From positions 1-8,803 of the forward strand of contig JASHYD010000854.1 in the NCBI GenBank assembly GCA_030043175.1: a stretch of 8,803 nt of DNA, in the 5' to 3' direction. Both the position numbers and the translations under genes were made by a program. Of this stretch, positions 6,086 to 8,803 are shown piece after piece. The number at the start of each line of letters is the position of its first letter. Positions within the stretch are counted from its first letter, which is position 1. This DNA comes from Xanthobacteraceae bacterium (lineage in GTDB: Bacteria; Pseudomonadota; Alphaproteobacteria; Rhizobiales; Xanthobacteraceae). The notes under the pieces were generated by a model that was not told the DNA's origin, did no database searches, and saw only the letters and a list, made by a program, of their open reading frames with translations.

Positions 6086-6368
6086 TGTGATTTCTCCCGG
6101 TTATTCCCCTTTTTAAGGGCGCAACCCTTAACATTCATGCCTGCCGCCTGCAATGCGCAGTTTGCCTGAAGTGCGCAGCCGCTCCGCCGGTGGCCAGCCT
6201 TCCACGAATCTATTTCATCTATTTCTAGCGAGGATCCGGCATCGCAAATGCAGGGCGGCTCGTCTTCCACGCCGATTCCCGTTACGGGCGAGGCCGAGAC
6301 ACTGCTCTCCATCTGACGGTATTCAAACCCCTCGTCATCTCGTGTAGGCCGGCGCAGGGGAGCGATCC
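6086..6368. promoter_or_regulatory. Divergent intergenic region
   Basis: This 283-base stretch separates the divergent lectin-like (-) and 111-aa (+) genes and must hold both promoters. I see no supported gene in it. A minus-strand frame running 6312-6082 is low-complexity and overlaps the lectin SD. A perfect inverted repeat lies at 6113-6131. The 14-mer GGCCGGCGCAGGGG at 6347-6360 also occurs at 216-229, next to the IS end. Confidence 0.5.
6113..6131. promoter_or_regulatory. Inverted repeat TTAAGGG-N5-CCCTTAA upstream of the lectin-like gene
   Basis: The 7-bp arms at 6113-6119 and 6125-6131 are perfect and surround CGCAA. The near arm ends 28 bases before the GTG start at 6085. An overlapping alternative stem (CCCTT 6107-6111 with AAGGG 6115-6119) shares one arm. 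Size and symmetry suit a dimeric repressor operator; a 5'-UTR hairpin is the alternative. Confidence 0.5.
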
Positions 6369-6704
6369 GTGAAATGGACAGCTGCGATAGTCGTGGCGAT
6401 CGGCGTGAGTGGTCTTTGCGCTCTTGCCGAGCCCCCGCGCCGTGCCGCGGCAGCTGCGACGGAGGAGCGCGTCAAGGTGGTGATCCAGGCCGCGACTCCA
6501 GGGATGCGCTACGATGATCCGTGGCTGCGAGCGATCATCATCGCCCCACGCCTCTACGGTTCGATGACGGCGACGCTATACGGCGCACCTGATTTCACCG
6601 CGCTGCGAATGTTGATGGACAAGCCGACCATCGCCGTTGTCATGTCCTTCTCAGACGAACCCTATCCGGGTATCATGATGACGCATGTCGCAGCTCCGGC
6701 GTAA
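6369..6704 (+). CDS. Exported hypothetical protein, 111 aa
   Basis: The start is GTG at 6369, with GGGGAG six bases upstream, and the stop is TAA at 6702-6704. The first ~25 residues are a signal peptide or N-terminal membrane segment (MKWTAAIVVAIGVSGLCALA), followed by an alanine-rich stretch to about 31. The mature part contains MRYDDPWLRAIIIAPRLYGS and ends PYPGIMMTHVAAPA. I recognise no domain with confidence. The second half reads like a periplasmic domain with a pair of beta strands and one helix. It is divergent from the lectin-like gene and is followed after about 95 bases by the small-ORF group. Confidence 0.7.
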   Translation: MKWTAAIVVAIGVSGLCALAEPPRRAAAAATEERVKVVIQAATPGMRYDDPWLRAIIIAPRLYGSMTATLYGAPDFTALRMLMDKPTIAVVMSFSDEPYPGIMMTHVAAPA

Positions 6705-6798
6705 GGTTGAGCCGCGCCTTTGACTGCCTCGAACGTCATCGGGGGCGCGTTGAAACCGGTCCCGACATTGATCGCGGCAGCGATCTAACGGAGGAAGC

Positions 6799-6822
6799 AT
6801 GTCATCGCACGCGCACCGATGA
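6799..6822 (+). CDS. Possible 7-codon leader ORF (MSSHAHR)
   Basis: ATG at 6799 has an excellent SD (GGAGGAAGC, spacing about four to five bases). The frame stops after seven codons at TGA 6820-6822. That stop overlaps the ATG at 6819 as ATGA, a classical coupling junction. Either this is a leader peptide, or it is the true N-terminus of the following ORF detached by a one-base deletion, since adding one base would join them. Confidence 0.4.
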   Translation: MSSHAHR

Positions 6823-6998
6823 TCGGGTTCCAGCACGATATTGACGACATCATCCTGGGCGTGCAGGCAGCCAACGCTGGGCTACGAAAAATCACGGAGC
6901 TGGTCAGCGCGTGTCGGCAATGCACGATCGAGAAGGAGGCGATTAATGGCAAAGCCAAGCAAGCCGCCTCCTGGAAGCCCCAACATAAAATCCGATGA
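6819..6998 (+). CDS. Small hypothetical protein, 59 aa, overlapping the next gene
   Basis: The frame runs from ATG 6819 to TGA 6996-6998. The protein opens MIGFQHDIDDIILGVQAANA and continues as a regular amphipathic helix (GLRKITELV), then a CRQC pair and a basic tail. The helical pattern looks real. It has no SD of its own other than through the overlapping seven-codon ORF. It overlaps the 71-aa gene by 53 bases in another frame. Family unknown. If the seven-codon ORF is really its N-terminus, the full protein would be about 66 residues. Confidence 0.45.
   Translation: MIGFQHDIDDIILGVQAANAGLRKITELVSACRQCTIEKEAINGKAKQAASWKPQHKIR
6934..6972 (+). promoter_or_regulatory. Hairpin sequestering the Shine-Dalgarno of the 71-aa gene
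   Basis: AGGAGGC at 6934-6940 is the SD of the gene starting at 6946. It is perfectly complementary to GCCTCCT at 6966-6972, which is codons 7-9 of the same gene. The 25-base loop contains the AUG, with a small inner GGC-AAA-GCC stem. The upstream 59-aa ORF is translated through the whole hairpin, to 6998, so ribosomes on it would open the SD. Seen: the pairing. Inferred: translational coupling. Confidence 0.55.
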
Positions 6999-7161
6999 CA
7001 AGACCATCAAAACGATCCGCGCGGAGGCAGACGGTTTGGCCGAAGAGGCGCGCATCATGGCGGAGCATACCGATGAACGCGCCAAGGAGGCTAACGAACG
7101 ATCGCGCAAAGCGAGCCAGCGATTGCGTCGCTTGAGAAAGCGGGAGAGCTACGAGGACTGA
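6946..7161 (+). CDS. Small charged helical protein, 71 aa
   Basis: ATG at 6946 is chosen because AAGGAGG lies six bases upstream; the frame is open further back but without a start signal. The stop is TGA at 7159-7161. The first ~15 residues are proline/serine-rich (MAKPSKPPPGSP). Residues about 20-65 form a continuous, highly charged helix (IRAEADGLAEEARIMAEHTD, then ERAKEANERSRKASQRLRRL) with alanines at heptad-like spacing, suggesting a coiled coil or ribosome/nucleic-acid-associated small protein. There is no signal peptide or cysteine. It shares its general character, but no clear alignment, with the 60-aa protein downstream. Function unknown. Confidence 0.75.
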   Translation: MAKPSKPPPGSPNIKSDDKTIKTIRAEADGLAEEARIMAEHTDERAKEANERSRKASQRLRRLRKRESYED

Positions 7162-7234
7162 ACCGCTGATCCAGGCCTCTGCGCAGACGACCGAACGACG
7201 GCGTCACGGCAGGGGAAGGTATGGAACATTACCG

Positions 7235-7281
7235 TCGGCTTGGATCAGCCGAGATATTCTTCTGCCCGCATTTATTGCGGG
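7235..7281 (+). promoter_or_regulatory. Two consecutive leader hairpins before the 60-aa gene
   Basis: TCGGCT (7235-7240) pairs with AGCCGA (7247-7252) around TGGATC. CCCGCA (7265-7270) pairs with TGCGGG (7276-7281) around TTTAT. The second stem ends just before the G-run that serves as SD for the ATG at 7295. The first may terminate the 71-aa gene's transcript. Both may be part of a structured 5' leader. Confidence 0.5.
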
Positions 7282-7294
7282 TGGGGGGCCTGCA

Positions 7295-7477
7295 ATGCCG
7301 GATCCTAAGCTGCTCGCGATAGCCCAAGAATTGCGAGACCGCGCCGAGGAAGCGCGGACCAAAGCCGAGAGCTTTCGCGATCCCGACACCAAACGTCTTA
7401 TGCGCCAAGTCGCTGCGACCTATGAGGAAGTGGCCCGGCGGCTCGAAAAGGAGGCGACCGACGCAGACAAGGCTTAA
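7295..7477 (+). CDS. Small helical protein, 60 aa, paralogue of the 62-aa protein at 7807-7619
   Basis: ATG at 7295 follows a G-run SD (GTGGGGGG) about eight bases upstream; the stop is TAA at 7475-7477. The protein is almost entirely helical and charged. Residues 12-19 are ELRDRAEE and 29-34 are DPDTKR, followed by ATYEEVARRLEKEA. The pattern R-D-R-A-E-E ... P-[DE]-T-K-R ... Y-E-x-x-A-R-R recurs in the minus-strand 62-aa protein, 20 of 42 aligned residues being identical. I believe this is a family of small cytosolic proteins common in Bradyrhizobium and relatives; I know no function. A GC hairpin directly follows the stop. Confidence 0.8.
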   Translation: MPDPKLLAIAQELRDRAEEARTKAESFRDPDTKRLMRQVAATYEEVARRLEKEATDADKA

Positions 7478-7478
7478 C

Positions 7479-7497
7479 GGGCCGGGATGATCGGCCC
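7479..7497 (+). terminator. Probable terminator of the 60-aa gene
   Basis: GGGCCG (7479-7484) and CGGCCC (7492-7497) form a perfect stem around a seven-base loop, starting two bases after the stop codon. Only TTC follows, so termination efficiency without a T-run is uncertain. Confidence 0.6.
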
Positions 7498-7618
7498 TTC
7501 GCGTGAAATCACGAAGCCGCGCTAAGGCTGCCCATGTCAGCGTGCCTAGCCGCGCCGCACCTGCCGCGGCCGGATCGGAACAATGCGCGGACGCCCACGG
7601 CTCGGCGGCGGACTCGAA

Positions 7619-7807
7619 CTAATCGCAGTCGTCCGGCCCGCTTCCACGGAGTCGTTGCTCCGCCCGCCGCGCCAAAAGCTCATAGTCAGCTACAATGGTT
7701 TTTAGCATGCGCTTTGTCTCGGGATGAATATAGCGCTCGGCGAGGACTCGAATCTCTTCGGCCCGATCACGCCAGAATTGGGGATTGGTCAGGAGGTCGG
7801 AGGTCAT
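7619..7807 (-). CDS. Small helical protein, 62 aa, paralogue of the 60-aa protein
   Basis: ATG at 7807 (MTSDLLTNPQFWRDRAEEIR) is preceded by AGAGGGACG, a fair SD. An upstream ATG at 7837 in the same frame would add ten basic residues (MRRRQMQRDE) but has no SD. The stop is TAG at 7619-7621. The core WRDRAEEIR, HPETKRML, DYELLARRAEQR aligns without gaps to the 60-aa protein encoded on the other strand 150 bases away. It is predicted to be two short helices with a conserved P-E-T-K-R turn and no signal peptide, so cytosolic. The pair lies tail to tail, with 7478-7618 between them. Function unknown. Confidence 0.8.
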   Translation of the reverse strand: MTSDLLTNPQFWRDRAEEIRVLAERYIHPETKRMLKTIVADYELLARRAEQRLRGSGPDDCD

Positions 7808-8122
7808 CTCGTCCCTCTGCATCTGCCGGCGACGCATTTCAGGCTCTTGCGCGACCTCCCGGACTGAACTTACCTAGCTCCCGGCTGGCGAAGCGGTTGC
7901 CGGTGATTGGGCGATGACGTTATCGCGCCGCAACGCGCGCCCGCAACCGGCGCAATGCCCCAAAGAAAAGGCGGCGCCAGATCCTTGGCGCGCGGGGGGG
8001 GAGATGCCAAGCCATCGAGGCGCCGCAGTCACAATGCTAGTTCGGGTCGCTTTCTAGGGCGATCCTAGTCGTCAATCCGACAAAGCTACATTGGTTCTCT
8101 TCCGCGAACGGGTCACGGTAAC
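7808..8122. other. Gene-free stretch with a G-run
   Basis: No supported gene lies here. A stem GCGCCA/TGGCGC (7974-7979 and 7986-7991) is followed by a run of eight Gs at 7994-8001. A small CTAGG/CCTAG stem lies at 8054-8068. The region upstream of 7807 must hold the promoter for the 62-aa gene, but I cannot identify it. Confidence 0.45.
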
Positions 8123-8419
8123 TTGATTCCGCGTTTCCGCCCGCCAAGTCGATGCTCTCTAGGCAGTCGCGGATTCTATGCCGTCCGCACGGGCGTGTCG
8201 ATCCACATCAACGTCCGACTTTCGTCACCGCGAATGATGACGCACGGTGCCATCCTTCGCCCCGGCGCATGCGTTGCAGCCGCTGCGGTAAAGCTGGGGG
8301 CGGCTGCCGTCCCCATTTGTTTGCGGACCGCCGACTTCAAATCTGAAGGCATGACGGTGGTCGGCAGCGCCGAAATGGGAACCGCAGTTCTGCAGGAGTT
8401 GGATCGATTGGCGGCCTGA
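8123..8419 (+). CDS. Doubtful hypothetical ORF, up to 98 aa
   Basis: The frame starts at TTG 8123 and stops TGA 8417-8419. ATG at 8234 or 8237 are other possible starts. Only the C-terminal third (RTADFKSEGMTVVGSAEMGT, then AVLQELDRLAA) reads like a real protein. No SD is convincing. An opposite-strand frame (8451-8176) also ends in a protein-like stretch (CVIIRGDESRTLMWIDTP), so which strand codes is unresolved. Family unknown. Confidence 0.3.
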   Translation: MIPRFRPPSRCSLGSRGFYAVRTGVSIHINVRLSSPRMMTHGAILRPGACVAAAAVKLGAAAVPICLRTADFKSEGMTVVGSAEMGTAVLQELDRLAA

Positions 8420-8555
8420 TGGAGCATGTTTTGATGGCGATTGGGATCCACCAGCGGAGGGGATCATCTGAAGGAGTGCGGCAGGGTGGTCGCCGAATTG
8501 CGGCGGGCACGGCGCGCAGGGCGCCCCACCCTTTGCACGCCAAGCGAAATTCACT

Positions 8556-8803
8556 CTACTGGCAGAACCCCGGCAAATCGAGACAAGTCGGGAACGGCGA
8601 CCGGTCGTGAATGAATGGCCCAACGGCGTTGTTCATGAACAACGTGGAATTCCTCATGGGGGCGAACCCATATTCGACATCCGGCTGGGCGTAATCTAGG
8701 TCATGCTCGCGGCGGGCCTTGGTCTCGGTACCCGGATCGAGATAAGACCGCTTGCGTACCGTAACCGTGGCAGGCGGCCGCGGCGCTGTCGCCACACGAG
8801 GGG
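8556..8803 (-). CDS. Hypothetical protein, C-terminal part (5' end may lie beyond the window)
   Basis: The frame is open from the window edge to TGA at 8556-8558. A GTG at 8795 could be a start but no SD is visible, so the gene probably continues upstream. The sequence includes TVTVRKRSYLDPGTETKA, the aromatic/acidic HDLDYAQPDVEYGF, then MRNSTLFMNNAVGPF, and ends FPTCLDLPGFCQ with two cysteines eight residues apart. I half-recognise the RSYLDPGTE motif from exported proteins of Bradyrhizobium, without a named family. It would probably be periplasmic. Confidence 0.6.
   Translation of the reverse strand, partial: PRVATAPRPPATVTVRKRSYLDPGTETKARREHDLDYAQPDVEYGFAPMRNSTLFMNNAVGPFIHDRSPFPTCLDLPGFCQ

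Noticed and set aside
5364..6134. Long open frames on both strands across the lectin-like gene (up to 275 codons)
   Set aside because: They are shadows of the GC-rich lectin-like gene: arginine/alanine-rich, without signal peptide, SD or recognisable motifs.
6720..6788. 22-codon ORF from TTG 6720, ending 10 bases before the leader ATG at 6799
   Set aside because: The frame is open and its end (LKPVPTLIAAAI) looks mildly protein-like, but there is no SD, and such a length arises easily by chance.
7223..7247. GGAAC as the -35 of an EcfG-type (general stress) promoter
   Set aside because: No GTT-type -10 element occurs at the required 16-18 base spacing.
7606..7625. tRNA-like T-arm sequence (GGACTCGAACT on the plus strand)
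   Set aside because: No acceptor stem, D-arm or anticodon arm can be built around it, and it runs into the end of the 62-aa gene.

Overview
The window looks like accessory chromosome of a GC-rich alphaproteobacterium. Several small secreted or helical proteins resemble ones I associate with Bradyrhizobium and related Rhizobiales. This is inference from protein character, not from a search. The left 5 kb is visibly less GC-rich and more degraded than the right part.

Layout. At 1-181 is the 3' end of an IS630-family transposase (+), with the presumed right end of the element just after it. From 264 to 3870 every gene is on the minus strand and all five encode exported proteins. In transcription order these are a GYD-domain protein (3870-3445), a frameshifted copy of a small beta-barrel-type secreted protein (3396-2880), its intact paralogue (2744-2226), a third, more distant barrel-type protein with a frameshift (2181-1712), a 540-bp hairpin-rich spacer, and a frameshifted gene for a ~303-aa secreted protein (1173-264). 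Five frame breaks occur in three genes. Each can be repaired by adding one base, always in the same direction. That points either to systematic single-base under-calling in the sequence or to deletion-driven gene decay next to an insertion sequence.

From 3871 to about 5050 I recognise no gene. This stretch holds short hairpins and two copies of a 32-bp dispersed repeat. An 80-aa hypothetical gene (5055-5297, +) and a secreted lectin-like gene (6085-5360, -) converge on a shared terminator.

The right part (6369-8803) carries small proteins. They are a secreted 111-aa protein, a nested set of short ORFs (7, 59 and 71 codons) in which the Shine-Dalgarno sequence of the last can pair with its own early codons, two paralogous ~60-aa helical proteins on opposite strands (7295-7477 + and 7807-7619 -), a doubtful ORF at 8123-8419, and the 3' part of a further minus-strand gene running off the window end.

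No defence system, CRISPR array, tRNA or rRNA was seen. The observations most worth a second look are the one-directional frameshifts, the coupled small-ORF arrangement at 6799-7161, and the structured spacer at 1389-1700.
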